Source of the DNA: an uncultured Prevotellaceae bacterium
GTDB taxonomy: Bacteria > Bacteroidota > Bacteroidia > Bacteroidales > Bacteroidaceae
Length of the DNA stretch: 46,565 nucleotides
NCBI GenBank assembly: GCA_902799455.1
Contig: CADCAX010000001.1
Location: forward strand, 1 to 46,565
Reading direction: 5' to 3'
Positions 1 through 9,523 of the stretch are shown here, piece after piece; position 1 is the first letter of the stretch, and each line of letters begins with the position of its first letter. Both the position numbers and the translations under genes were made by a program. Under the pieces are notes generated by a model, which ran no database searches, was not told the origin of the DNA, and worked only from the letters and a program-made list of their open reading frames with translations.

Positions 1-1
1 C

Positions 2-385
2 TCTGTACTGTCAGCAAAGAACGGTAAACTGTCTAACAAATCAGGCTATTCCCGCCTTACGCCTGTAGCACACAAGGCTGTCAGCTATGGTGGAGAGGCT
101 GGACTGAAGATAAAGGGATTCTTTAACAGCTGTCCACAATTCCCTGACATCATACCCTTTGTAAGATACGAATACTACAACTCACAGGAGGATGTCACAG
201 CTCCTTATAATGCTGATGACAGGCTGAAAGTGGGAATGTTCACAGCTGGTATCAACTGGCGTCCCCTACCCTGTCTTGTAATAAAGGGTGACTACACCAC
301 TCGCAGAATTGGCAGCGGAAAATACAACAGCGAAAACGAATTCGCCATCGGTATAGCGTATACAGGATGGTTCGCGAAGAAATAA
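2..385 (+). CDS. Outer-membrane beta-barrel protein, C-terminal part (partial)
   Basis: The reading frame is open from base 2 to the TAA at 383-385 and has no start inside the window, so only the last 127 residues are seen. They show alternating hydrophobic/polar strands with aromatic residues and end in a short beta-strand (GIAYTGWFAKK), as expected of an outer-membrane barrel. The gene lies just upstream of an imelysin-like gene, and a second barrel is found at 3146. It could be a porin-like partner of the downstream haem/iron cluster. The exact family is not recognised. Confidence 0.7.
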   Translation, partial: SVLSAKNGKLSNKSGYSRLTPVAHKAVSYGGEAGLKIKGFFNSCPQFPDIIPFVRYEYYNSQEDVTAPYNADDRLKVGMFTAGINWRPLPCLVIKGDYTTRRIGSGKYNSENEFAIGIAYTGWFAKK

Positions 386-388
386 TAA

Positions 389-420
389 ACAATTCATAAT
401 TAACAATTAATAATTAAATA
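389..420. repeat. 7-bp tandem repeat block, AT-rich flavour
   Basis: The gap between the barrel gene and the imelysin gene consists almost wholly of units of seven such as TTCATAA, TTAACAA, TTAATAA. The same flavour occurs at 13227-13311 and 29057-29128. Confidence 0.7.
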
Positions 421-423
421 AAG

Positions 424-1550
424 ATGAACAAGATTTTCAAAAGTGCATCATTTTTTGCAGTAGCCGTATTACTCGGCTTTACATCATGTGGCAGTGACGA
501 TGACAACTCCACACCATCTCATAGTGAAGTTGATCCACAGAATCTGGACTACACACAAGAATTAGCAGCTGCATGGGGTAACTATGCTGTGAATGTCGCT
601 ATGCTTCTTGACGAAGATGCTACAAAACTCTTCAACGAGTGGAACAACGTATCGACATCGCCAATGAGGTTGGAACAGCAAAGATTGGTGAACCTGTTGA
701 CTATTGGAAGTCAGGCGAGCGCACAAAGGCCCTGTATGCCGTAGAGTCTTGGTACAGCTGGCACTCACGTGACGACTACAAGAACAACATCCTCTCAATA
801 GCAAACTCCCTCATCGGTCAGTGTCTGACAGAGGCTAAGTTCCTGAGTTATACCGACGAGAACGCTATCATTGCAGACGCAGCAAACCTCACACCAAACA
901 GCATCATTGTAAAATCATATAATAATGCTAATGCAGATCTGAAAGCTAAGACAGTGGAGGTATGGAAGAATACTCTGGCAGCATGGAAGGCTATTGACGC
1001 TATCCCCCAACCTTTCCGTAACAACATCGGTTCTGCAGAGGCATCAGCAGCAATGGATGCTTGTGCAAAACTTAATGCAAGCCTCGAAGACCTGAAGAGT
1101 CTGATTGCCGGCAACCTGAGCGAGGATGACTGTAGCGCTATCACAGCACAGTTCGTTGACCATGTTGTCATGCCTACATACACCAAGCTGAAAGCCCTCA
1201 ACAACGCACTCCTTGTCAGCGTAAGAGCATTCCAGGCAAATCCTTCAGATGCAACATTTGCAAATGCCTGTGCAGCATGGCTCGCAGCACGTCAGCCGTG
1301 GGAGACATCAGAGGCATTCCTCTTCGGTCCAGTATCCGATATGGGTCTTGACCCAAACATGGACTCATGGCCACTTGAGGTTGAAGGAATTTATCAGTTG
1401 CTGAAGTCACAGCAGTGGGCAGACATGCAGTGGGAAGGCGATTATGACGAAAGCGACGAGGCTATCGAGGCAGCACAGGCTCTGCGTGGTTACCACACGC
1501 TGGAGTACCTCCTCTTCAAAGACGGTCAGCCACGTAAGGTGAATAACTGA
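424..1550 (+). pseudogene. Imelysin-like (IrpA/EfeO-type) lipoprotein, interrupted by a frameshift
   Basis: The first frame starts at ATG 424 with a lipoprotein signal ending in TSCGSD (lipobox Cys at residue 22) and reads imelysin-like sequence up to about LFNEWN. The rest of the protein (IDIANEVGTAKIGEP, then ALYAVESWYSWHSRDDY, a hallmark of Bacteroidales imelysin-like proteins) is in another frame, open from 612 to the TAA at 1548-1550. The frame change therefore lies between 612 and about 641. From memory, family members have roughly 20-30 more residues at this point, so a small deletion rather than a one-base slip is likely. Imelysins are surface or periplasmic iron-binding proteins. The downstream di-heme gene starts 5 bp after the stop, so they are probably one operon. 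An assembly error is possible. Confidence 0.75.
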
Positions 1551-1555
1551 TAAGG

Positions 1556-3124
1556 ATGAAATTCAAAATAACACTACAAACACTGGCGGGGCGAACAGCA
1601 CTGCCAGTATTGATAACGTTAATAACGGGAGGCATTCTTCTTGTCTCCTGTTCTTCGGATACTGAAGGTATTGAGAGTTTTGAGGAGAAACATGCCGCAG
1701 AATTGGAGAACTGGGCCCTGTCAGCCGGCACCTCTACAATATTTTACGATTCCTCAAAAGCGTATGACATCGATGCCGAATGGCTCAGCGGAACATACGC
1801 CACACGCTTTCAGAACGGCAACCGTCTCTATGACAACGTCACTGACAACCACGGTCCCGTATATGCAGGATATTCGTGCGGCTCATGCCACCTTAATGCT
1901 GGCCGCACCACTCCTGGCGTATGGAATAACATAAAGACAGATGCTGACGGCACACCCGTTTATGGTTCTGGAACCAACGGCATGTCGGCAATGCTGGTAT
2001 ATGTATCCCGCAAGAATGGTAAGTTCTTCCAGAACTATGGCCGTGTGCTCCATGACCAGTCTATCGTAGGTGTTACAGCCGAAGGAAAACTGGAGGTGCG
2101 CTATAACTTTGAGAAGGGAAAGTTCCCTGACGGAGAAGAGTATGAACTGGCACATCCCAACTATACTGTCACAGAATGGTATATCCCAATGTGGGATGAT
2201 GTACAGAAGAAGTATGTTGACATAAAGCCCGAAGACCTTTTCTGCACTGTCCGCATACCACTCCGTCATGTAGGTATGGGACAGATGATGGCTCTTGACA
2301 GGAGCGAGATAGAGAAACTCGCTGCCCAGAGCAACTACCCCGAATATGGTATCTCAGGCCGTTGCAACTATATAACAGAAAGAGGTGTTACTGGTGTCGG
2401 CTTGTCTGGCAACAAGGCGCAGCATCTTGACCTTACAGTAGAATTAGGATTCTCTTCTGACATGGGCGCAACAAACTCCAGATATCCTGAGGAGATTTGC
2501 GAGGGCCAGCTGCAAATGGTGGAAGGTTCCATGATGGGACTTACTTATGACAAGCTGGACGTTTCCACAGAAGATATGGAATGTGTTGACCTGTATCTGC
2601 ATAGTCTCGGAGTACCAGCCCGCCGTCTTGGAAGCAAGACTCGTACCGTCATCCTTGATGGCACCGATGTGACTATGACAGAACGAGAGGCGATATCACT
2701 TGGCGAGAAGAAATTCTACGAGGCAGGATGTCACCTGTGCCATGTCCCAACCCTTCATACCAGACCACGTGGCGCCCCCCTTCTGTGCGGAACTGAATTA
2801 CCTTGGCTTGGCAATCAGACTATACACCCATATAGCGACTACCTGCTCCACGATATGGGCTCTGAAATCATGGGCGTTGGTCTGAATGACAACTATGTCA
2901 GCGGACTTGCCCGTGGTAACGAATGGCGCACCACACCACTATGGGGCATCGGACTGCAGAAAAAGATAAACGGACACACCTATTTCCTGCATGATGGCAG
3001 GGCACGTAATTTCAAAGAGGCCATATTGTGGCACGGTGGCGAGGGTGAAGCCTCCAAGAACATCTTCAAAGCTATGAGCCGACAAGATCGCGAAGCCCTG
3101 ATATTATTCCTAGGTTCACTTTAA
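1556..3124 (+). CDS. Di-heme c-type cytochrome lipoprotein, DUF1111 (di-haem oxidoreductase/putative peroxidase) family
   Basis: 522 aa. The N-terminus is a lipoprotein signal with the box LVSC, so the protein should be anchored to a membrane outside the cytoplasm. Two CXXCH haem-binding sites are visible: CGSCH in the N-terminal third and CHLCH near residue 390, followed by the PTLHTRPRG and LHDMGSE segments typical of DUF1111 proteins. This family commonly lies beside imelysins in iron-uptake clusters. Here it starts 5 bp after the broken imelysin gene and 21 bp before a barrel gene. The electron donor and substrate are not evident. Confidence 0.88.
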   Translation: MKFKITLQTLAGRTALPVLITLITGGILLVSCSSDTEGIESFEEKHAAELENWALSAGTSTIFYDSSKAYDIDAEWLSGTYATRFQNGNRLYDNVTDNHGPVYAGYSCGSCHLNAGRTTPGVWNNIKTDADGTPVYGSGTNGMSAMLVYVSRKNGKFFQNYGRVLHDQSIVGVTAEGKLEVRYNFEKGKFPDGEEYELAHPNYTVTEWYIPMWDDVQKKYVDIKPEDLFCTVRIPLRHVGMGQMMALDRSEIEKLAAQSNYPEYGISGRCNYITERGVTGVGLSGNKAQHLDLTVELGFSSDMGATNSRYPEEICEGQLQMVEGSMMGLTYDKLDVSTEDMECVDLYLHSLGVPARRLGSKTRTVILDGTDVTMTEREAISLGEKKFYEAGCHLCHVPTLHTRPRGAPLLCGTELPWLGNQTIHPYSDYLLHDMGSEIMGVGLNDNYVSGLARGNEWRTTPLWGIGLQKKINGHTYFLHDGRARNFKEAILWHGGEGEASKNIFKAMSRQDREALILFLGSL

Positions 3125-3145
3125 CTCCCCTTATATAATAAAAAT

Positions 3146-4408
3146 ATGAAAACAATGATACTGGCTGCATTGGCAGCTGTAACAACAACAAATTTATTTG
3201 CAGAGTCCCTGTTAACGGAGACTTCTGCAGAAGCAGAGGCAGCAGCTCCTGCAGAAGAGACATTTGATGCCGACAATGGTATCGTTACGATTGGCAGCGA
3301 CCGTATGTTCCAGATAGAGTCTCAAGACCATCGTTTCTCCTTCAAGCCATACCTGATGCTCCAAACCACTGTCAATTTCAATTACTACGATGACGAAGGC
3401 TTGGATAAGGCCTATAATCAGGATAATGTTGCAAACAGTGGCTTCTCCTTCCCTTATGCCATATTAGGTTTTACGGGCAAGGCTTTCAAAAACATTACAT
3501 ATAACCTCTCCATCAATGCAGCAGCATCTGGTGCAAACATCCTTCAGCAGGCATGGTTTGATGTCTATATCAGCATGGGGCTGGCAGTAAAGGCCGGTAA
3601 GTTCAAGACACCATTCACAAGTGCATATCTGACAACACTGGGCGAGACACTCTTTCCCAGCCTCCCGGTATCTCTCACCTCGTCCGTCATCATGCCCTAC
3701 TCTCTTAATGCCGTAAATCCAAAGATTGGAACAGGTTTTGACCTTGGCGTTATGCTTCATGGTAAGATATGTCCTGTTCTGGGCTATGAGTTTGGCATCT
3801 TCAATGGCAACGGTTCTGGTTCCAATCAGGCAACCAAGACGTTCTCAGATGACTGGCACATTCCTTCCCTGCTGTATGCTGGTCGTCTGTCATGGACTCC
3901 ATATGGTAATATGCCACGTACCCAGGGAAATGCCAAGATGCTCAATGAGCACAAACTGGAGATAGCACTCTCTGGAAGCGTCAATGTGGAATCCGAGAGC
4001 GAGAGTACCAATGACACGCGTGTAGGCTTGGAGGTCAACTACCTCAGCGGACGATGGTTCCTCAGCGGAGAATTCTACTGGATGAATGTAGGTTTCACAA
4101 AACGTCAGAAGATTAACGAGAGTTACAATTTCATCGGAGGCTATGCTCAGGCAGGCTATTTTGTAGCAAAGCAATGGCAGCTGGCTGCCCGCTATGATCT
4201 CTTCAATCGCAATGGAACAGGCTCTGACGGCATTCTGAACAGCCCTGCCGTAGGTTGTAACTATTTCATCAAGAATACAGGGTTGAAGCTCTCTGCTATG
4301 TATCAGTTCGTAGGCAGAACAGGCCACAAGACACAACTGGACAGAGACAACGATGACCTTGGCATCGCCAAACACAGCGCAATCGTGATGATGCAATATA
4401 CCTTCTAA
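3146..4408 (+). CDS. Outer-membrane beta-barrel (porin-like) protein
   Basis: 420 aa with a signal peptide (MKTMILAALAAVTTTNLFA). A Glu/Ala-rich linker follows, then a long series of amphipathic strands ending in aromatic Phe (IVMMQYTF), the usual signal for barrel insertion. Segments such as VKAGKFKTPFTSAYL and the strand pattern resemble Bacteroidota porin O/P-like proteins. It lies between two cytochrome lipoproteins, only 3 bp from the downstream one, so it probably forms the outer-membrane component of the same iron/redox unit. The transported substrate is unknown. Confidence 0.75.
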   Translation: MKTMILAALAAVTTTNLFAESLLTETSAEAEAAAPAEETFDADNGIVTIGSDRMFQIESQDHRFSFKPYLMLQTTVNFNYYDDEGLDKAYNQDNVANSGFSFPYAILGFTGKAFKNITYNLSINAAASGANILQQAWFDVYISMGLAVKAGKFKTPFTSAYLTTLGETLFPSLPVSLTSSVIMPYSLNAVNPKIGTGFDLGVMLHGKICPVLGYEFGIFNGNGSGSNQATKTFSDDWHIPSLLYAGRLSWTPYGNMPRTQGNAKMLNEHKLEIALSGSVNVESESESTNDTRVGLEVNYLSGRWFLSGEFYWMNVGFTKRQKINESYNFIGGYAQAGYFVAKQWQLAARYDLFNRNGTGSDGILNSPAVGCNYFIKNTGLKLSAMYQFVGRTGHKTQLDRDNDDLGIAKHSAIVMMQYTF

Positions 4409-4411
4409 ATT

Positions 4412-5137
4412 ATGAATTACAAGTTTCCTATACCGATAATAGCATTTCTGTTGGCGTTTACCACGTCATGTGACGATGGACACGTTGATGAAAAGACATA
4501 CACTTATGATGACTCTGATTCATACAATGTGCAACTGACAGGCAACTTCACGAAAGCTAGTACCTGGAGTGGCGACTTCACCCTTGCGCTATGCGGCTTC
4601 AATGAAACCGACAAATATGCTACGATAGCGAAGTCCCTCTCCAACGTCGATGGAGAGACCACTGTGAAGCTGTCAAACGTCCCTCCAGAAACAAAAACTG
4701 TAGAAATTGCTGTCATAAACATACTACGAGAGCGTATTGCTACGTTATATAAGTATGACATCGGTAATGCTGATAATGTCAATGACACCATCAGAATAGA
4801 TGTGGGTGAGCTGGATTTAGGTATGTTCGCATACATTAACAGCAATTTGTTTCAAGGCACGAAGACGAGCTGCTCCAAGTGCCATTCAGGTGCTAATCCA
4901 CGTGCCGGACTGGACCTCACAGCTGACAAGGCATACAGCAATATTGTTGGGACCACATCAACTAAATCCCCTGATATGCAGCTGGTGAAGGCAGGGGATA
5001 GCGAGAACAGTTTCCTGTACAAAGTCATCTCTGTGGGTGATGATAACGTACACTACTCCCACACGCAACTTATGGCTGATGAACAGACGATGCTTGACAT
5101 ATTGAAACAATGGATTGACGCTGGTGCAAAAGAATAG
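4412..5137 (+). CDS. Mono-heme c-type cytochrome lipoprotein
   Basis: 241 aa. The signal peptide ends in TTSCDDG (lipobox Cys at residue 20). The middle is a beta-rich domain. A single haem-binding CSKCH lies near residue 153, followed by SGANPRAGLDLT, which resembles the planctomycete-type cytochrome C domain found in many Bacteroidota lipoproteins. The distal Met ligand may be in the QLMADEQTMLDILKQWI segment. It starts 3 bp after the barrel gene and its end overlaps the next gene. It probably passes electrons at the cell surface together with the DUF1111 protein. Confidence 0.8.
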   Translation: MNYKFPIPIIAFLLAFTTSCDDGHVDEKTYTYDDSDSYNVQLTGNFTKASTWSGDFTLALCGFNETDKYATIAKSLSNVDGETTVKLSNVPPETKTVEIAVINILRERIATLYKYDIGNADNVNDTIRIDVGELDLGMFAYINSNLFQGTKTSCSKCHSGANPRAGLDLTADKAYSNIVGTTSTKSPDMQLVKAGDSENSFLYKVISVGDDNVHYSHTQLMADEQTMLDILKQWIDAGAKE

Positions 5138-5825
5138 TACTACATACAGACAACTGATTCTGCTGGCAGTATCATTCCTGCTCCAGAGCACATTAGCCTC
5201 AGCCCAGAAGATCTCAGTGCTGGCCCGTGAGGATGCAGACAAAGCCAAGACACGCCTTGTCCTATACAATGATCGTGTGTGTCCACTCAACACCCTTGCA
5301 CTGGATTTCACCAGTAAGCTCACAGGCAGTACCACGTATCAGGGACTCAGTGCAGAACAGCTGCTCCTTTCTATTCCCTATGCGCCAGAATTATGGTCAG
5401 AACAAGAACTGCTCCACATCGACAACGCTACTCTCAGGGAGAAGATGGGCATTACCACACAAAGGGCAAGAGTCAAAGACTTCTTTACCCAGCGTGGTGA
5501 ATATCGCCTGAAGCAACTGCTTGACCAAGAAGACAGCAAGCCTGCTTCCGCTCAGGATGCGGCTCTGATAGATGCAATACATACAGCAGACGAGCAGATA
5601 GCGCTCTTTGAAGCGAATGTAAAAGGCAGACTCATACAGCCCTACAGTGGAACAGATGTCAGTACGACACTGATAAAAGCAGAAATACTGTACAACAGCA
5701 TCAAAGCCATTATACCACCCATATCAGCAGAATCAGCATTCCCCATCGGAATCGGCACGATACTTGCCATCCTGGGATTCATTATAATATCAGGTCTTTG
5801 GAAAGAAGAAAAAACAACGATATGA
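5115..5825 (+). CDS. CcsB/ResB-like periplasmic fragment of cytochrome c biogenesis protein
   Basis: About 236 aa. The start is uncertain: TTG 5115 or GTG 5124 would overlap the previous gene by 14-23 bp, and no ATG precedes the signal-like segment. After the signal (LILLAVSFLLQSTLASAQ) the sequence LVLYNDRVCPLNTLALDFT and GLSAEQLLL matches the periplasmic part of Bacteroidota CcsB-CcsA (ResB-like) proteins as I remember them. One C-terminal membrane helix (IGIGTILAILGFIIISGLW) ends it. The multi-helix CcsA portion with its WWD haem-handling motif, normally several hundred residues, is absent. The protein is either a remnant or a reduced stand-alone form. The stop overlaps the next start as ATGA. 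Confidence 0.6.
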   Translation: MTLVQKNSTTYRQLILLAVSFLLQSTLASAQKISVLAREDADKAKTRLVLYNDRVCPLNTLALDFTSKLTGSTTYQGLSAEQLLLSIPYAPELWSEQELLHIDNATLREKMGITTQRARVKDFFTQRGEYRLKQLLDQEDSKPASAQDAALIDAIHTADEQIALFEANVKGRLIQPYSGTDVSTTLIKAEILYNSIKAIIPPISAESAFPIGIGTILAILGFIIISGLWKEEKTTI

Positions 5826-6955
5826 CATACAATAAAATATATTTCGAAGAGTTGGGAGTAACAGCAGAGTTTACCACCTTCGCTCCTGATGGCAAGACAA
5901 TGGAACGTCATGCGATGCTCCATGTTGAGCAGCGTGGAGAAATGTTCAGCCAACAGGTAAAACGCCTGCAGGAAGCAGAAGAAAAACTCCTTGTCCTCAC
6001 TCCTACCCTCAGGAAAGTCTTCAAACGCTACTTCTTCAGCGATATTGTCAATCAGGCACCCTGTGTGCCTGCAGACGACAGCTGTGCTGTCTGTTTCATA
6101 CAACAGCCCCCGCTCGACGGTTCAAAAGTGGCACTGTGGGTGTTTCTGCAGGAAGCAGAGGATATCAGTGTCAAAAACGGCGTTACCATTGTCAGGAGCA
6201 ATGGTTATGAGCACTACTGGCAGATGGGTAAATACGAGACCCAGGGCAACAGCTATACCCAGACGCAGGTGATGCTCTGCGATTATGAGGAGATGCTCGA
6301 GAGTCACGATATGACAATAGAGCGCAACTGCATCCGTACCTGGTTCTTTGTGCGCGATGTTGACATTCTGTATAAAGGTATGGTGGAAGCCCGCAAGGCC
6401 AATTTCTTCAGTCAGGGAATGACGGAGTACACCCATTTCATCGCATCCACAGGAATTGGCGGTGTGCCACAGGACACCAAGAGCATCCTAGTCCTCGACA
6501 CCTATGCTATAAAGGGGATAGCAAACAATCAGCAGCACTATCTCTATGCCCCCACACACCTCAACCCTACCAGCGAGTATGGGGTAACCTTCGAACGCGG
6601 CGCTATAGTAGAATTTGGTGACAGGAAACATTTGTATATCTCAGGAACAGCCTCCATAAACAATAAGGGAGAAGTTGTTCATGTGGGAGATGTCATAAAG
6701 CAGGCACATCGTATGTGGGAAAATGTAGAGACGCTCCTTGCAGAGGGAGGCGCCACGTTCAGTGACGTCATGCAGATTATCGTATATCTCAGAGACCCCG
6801 CTGACTATGCCACCGTCAAGAAGATGTTTGAGGAGAAATTCCCTGAAACACCATTTGTCATCACATTAGCCCCCGTCTGCCGCCCACAGTGGCTCATCGA
6901 AATGGAGTGTATGGCAATAATCCCAAATAACACAAAGGAGTATAGGGATTATTAG
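5822..6955 (+). CDS. Rid (YjgF/RidA)-superfamily protein resembling FkbO/Hyg5-type chorismatases
   Basis: 377 aa from ATG 5822, which overlaps the upstream stop as ATGA; an in-frame codon at 5798 is less likely. The C-terminal half carries conserved blocks of the FkbO/Hyg5 branch: RTWFFVRDVDILYKGM, EYGVTFERGAIV, LYISGTASINNKGEVVHVGD, ENVETLLAEGGATFSDV and APVCRPQWLIEMECMAI. Characterised members hydrolyse chorismate; whether this one does cannot be told from sequence. Translational coupling to a cytochrome-biogenesis fragment is unusual and hints at a redox or haem-linked role. A plain Rid-type deaminase function is the alternative. Confidence 0.7.
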   Translation: MTYNKIYFEELGVTAEFTTFAPDGKTMERHAMLHVEQRGEMFSQQVKRLQEAEEKLLVLTPTLRKVFKRYFFSDIVNQAPCVPADDSCAVCFIQQPPLDGSKVALWVFLQEAEDISVKNGVTIVRSNGYEHYWQMGKYETQGNSYTQTQVMLCDYEEMLESHDMTIERNCIRTWFFVRDVDILYKGMVEARKANFFSQGMTEYTHFIASTGIGGVPQDTKSILVLDTYAIKGIANNQQHYLYAPTHLNPTSEYGVTFERGAIVEFGDRKHLYISGTASINNKGEVVHVGDVIKQAHRMWENVETLLAEGGATFSDVMQIIVYLRDPADYATVKKMFEEKFPETPFVITLAPVCRPQWLIEMECMAIIPNNTKEYRDY

Positions 6956-6994
6956 GAGGAATCTTTTTAAGAGTTTTTAACATTACTGTATGAT

Positions 6995-7021
6995 AGAGCG
7001 GGTAATAAACCTGCTCTTTTT
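6995..7021 (+). terminator. Intrinsic terminator after the cytochrome cluster
   Basis: AGAGCGGG (6995-7002) pairs with CCTGCTCT (7010-7017) through one G-T wobble, with a 7-nt loop and a T run. It separates the cytochrome cluster from the T9SS operon. Confidence 0.75.
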
Positions 7022-7057
7022 GCGTTTACTTATGGTGAGATTGGCTCGAAGCTGAAG

Positions 7058-8035
7058 ATGAAGATACTAAAAGAAATTACAAGGCAAACGGTAATTGGTG
7101 GAACACTGATTCTTTACCTCTTACTCATCCCTACCCAGCTAAAAGCCCAGTATGATCCATACTTTGCTCACTACTTCGATATGCAGACGACCTTTAACCC
7201 TGCAGCGGCAGGTAAGGAATCGAAGATGAATTTATTTGCGAGCTATACGATGACGATGGCGGGATTTGAGAACGCACCACAGACGATGGTAGTCTCTGGC
7301 GATACGCCATTTGCAGCATTGGGTGCCATACATGGTGTGGGAGCCCAGATAATGAGCGATAAAATCGGTCTTTTCACCCACCAGCGCATTACAGGACTGT
7401 ATGCCATGAGGAAGAAACTCGGCAAAAGTGCCTACAGCGGACAGTTGTCCATCGGAATACAGCCTGGCATCCTAACAGAGAAGTTCCGTGGCTCGGAAGT
7501 AGAGCTTGGTGAAGATAATGACGATGCATTTTCCAAAAGCGACGTTGACGGCAACGCCTTCGACCTCGGTCTCGGAGTACTCTTCCAGAAAGGAAGATGG
7601 TACGCAGGCATCAGTGCCCAACATCTCACCTACCCTAAAGTACTGCTGGGAGAGCGTAACGAAATAAAGGTGGATGCGACATACTATGCCACAGGCGGCT
7701 ACGACTTCCAATTACGTAATCCGTTCGTAAAGATTGCTGCTTCCGCATTAGTGATGACAGAGGGCATTACCTATCGCGCAGATATCACAGGGCGCGTAAT
7801 ATATACGTTTGAACAGAGAATGATATACGCAGGCCTCAACTACAGCCCCACCCGATCTGTTACAATACTTGTCGGAGGTACATTCAACGGCTTTAAGGTG
7901 GGTTACTCCTTTGAGGGATATACCAACAACCTAGGCTTCCGCAACGGCTCACACGAACTGTTCCTGGGATATTCAACAAACGTTGACCTGGGCAAACACG
8001 GCAAAAACAAATATCAGACAACTAGAACACTTTAA
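7058..8035 (+). CDS. porP: PorP/SprF-family type IX secretion outer-membrane protein
   Basis: 325 aa with a signal peptide ending in LKAQ. The segment QYDPYFAHYFDMQTTFNPAAAG is the hallmark start of mature PorP/SprF proteins, followed by barrel strands. PorP acts with the GldK-N complex in secretion of proteins with T9SS C-terminal domains. It is first in the order porP-gldK-gldL-gldM-gldN seen in Prevotella and Porphyromonas, ending 6 bp before gldK. The start at 7058 is chosen because it directly precedes the signal peptide. Confidence 0.9.
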   Translation: MKILKEITRQTVIGGTLILYLLLIPTQLKAQYDPYFAHYFDMQTTFNPAAAGKESKMNLFASYTMTMAGFENAPQTMVVSGDTPFAALGAIHGVGAQIMSDKIGLFTHQRITGLYAMRKKLGKSAYSGQLSIGIQPGILTEKFRGSEVELGEDNDDAFSKSDVDGNAFDLGLGVLFQKGRWYAGISAQHLTYPKVLLGERNEIKVDATYYATGGYDFQLRNPFVKIAASALVMTEGITYRADITGRVIYTFEQRMIYAGLNYSPTRSVTILVGGTFNGFKVGYSFEGYTNNLGFRNGSHELFLGYSTNVDLGKHGKNKYQTTRTL

Positions 8036-8041
8036 TAATAT

Positions 8042-9508
8042 ATGACAAAGAAAAAAACATTATTTGCTTTCCATTTTTTATCACTATTGGCATTTTCGCT
8101 GATAATGGTATCTTGTTTTGGTGGCAAGATGACTCAGACTTCCCAAGGAGGTGAAGTGACTGGTTATGGTTCAGGAAGAGGATTCAGTGAGCCTACGCCA
8201 TACGGCATGACTCTCATCAACCGTGGTTTCCTTCATATGGGTGTAGAAAAGAAAGACACACTATGGGGTATGGCTGTTCCTACGAAAGACATCTCTGTAG
8301 ATGGTTTCTGGATGGATGAGCGCGAGGTGTCTAACGCAAAGTACAGACAGTTCGTCATGTGGGTACGCGACAGTATTCTCCGCACCCGTCTGGCAGACCC
8401 TGCGTACGGAGGTGACGAGACCTACATGATTACAGAGGACAAGAACGGTGACCCTGTAACGCCACATCTGAACTGGAAGAAGCAGTTGCCTCGCAAGCCT
8501 AACGAGGACGAACAGCGTGCCATAGAGTCTCTCTATATCACCAATCCGGTTACTGGCGAGAAACTCCTTGATGCATCGCAGATGAACTACAGATATGAAA
8601 TCTATGACTATACGACTGCTGCATTGCGTAGAAACCGTATGGATGCCAGCGAGCGCGACCTGAATACTGACAAAGTAGTCAATGAGAATGAGGTCGTAAT
8701 GATTTCAAAGGATACCGCATATATAGATGATGAGGGACACATCGTTCGCGAGACCATAAACCGTCCGCTGTCAGGACCATGGGACTTCCTCAACACGTAC
8801 ATTGTTAATATATATCCTGACACCACCTGCTGGGTTAACGACTTCACAAACAGTGACAACGAGATATACCTTCGCAATTATTTCTCCAACCCTACCTTCA
8901 ACGACTATCCTGTAGTCGGTGTCACATGGGAGCAGGCCAATGCCTTCTGTGCTTGGCGTACGGAATACCTGCTGAAGGGTCTCAGCGGTCAGGCACGTTT
9001 CATTCAGAGATACCGCCTCCCGACAGAGGCCGAATGGGAGTTTGCAGCCCGTGGCAAGGAGGGTACGGAGTTCCCTTGGGAGAATCCTGACGTGAAGAAT
9101 GGCGACGGCTGTTACTTTGCCAATTTCAAACCAGATCGTGGCAACTACACAAAGGACGGAAATCTGATAACAAGCAAGACCGGCATCTATGCAGCCAACA
9201 GCAACGGTCTGTATGATATGGCCGGAAATGTGGCGGAATGGACCTCTACCATATATACAGAGGCAGGTGTGCAGGCTATGAACGACCTCAACCCACAACT
9301 GGAGTATAAGGCTGCTATCGAGGATCCATATCGCATGAAGAAGAAGAGCGTACGCGGTGGCTCTTGGAAGGACCCAGAGAGTTATATCCGCTCTGCTTGG
9401 CGTTCATGGGAATACCAGAATCAGCCACGTTCCTATATCGGTTTCCGCTGTGTAAGGTCACTGGCAAGTTCTGCAAGTGTCAACAGCAAAGGCAAGAAAA
9501 AAAGATAA
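8042..9508 (+). CDS. gldK: T9SS/gliding motility lipoprotein GldK (PorK)
   Basis: 488 aa lipoprotein (IMVSCFGG). It carries a formylglycine-generating-enzyme (SUMF1)-like domain: FWMDEREVSNAKYRQFV near the front, RLPTEAEWEFAARGKEG in the middle, YDMAGNVAEWTS and the final SWKDPESYIRS/IGFRCVRS blocks. In GldK this fold is structural; the protein forms, with GldN, the periplasmic ring attached to the outer membrane. It sits between porP and gldL in the conserved order. Confidence 0.93.
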   Translation: MTKKKTLFAFHFLSLLAFSLIMVSCFGGKMTQTSQGGEVTGYGSGRGFSEPTPYGMTLINRGFLHMGVEKKDTLWGMAVPTKDISVDGFWMDEREVSNAKYRQFVMWVRDSILRTRLADPAYGGDETYMITEDKNGDPVTPHLNWKKQLPRKPNEDEQRAIESLYITNPVTGEKLLDASQMNYRYEIYDYTTAALRRNRMDASERDLNTDKVVNENEVVMISKDTAYIDDEGHIVRETINRPLSGPWDFLNTYIVNIYPDTTCWVNDFTNSDNEIYLRNYFSNPTFNDYPVVGVTWEQANAFCAWRTEYLLKGLSGQARFIQRYRLPTEAEWEFAARGKEGTEFPWENPDVKNGDGCYFANFKPDRGNYTKDGNLITSKTGIYAANSNGLYDMAGNVAEWTSTIYTEAGVQAMNDLNPQLEYKAAIEDPYRMKKKSVRGGSWKDPESYIRSAWRSWEYQNQPRSYIGFRCVRSLASSASVNSKGKKKR

Positions 9509-9523
9509 GCTAAAAAAGAGAAT

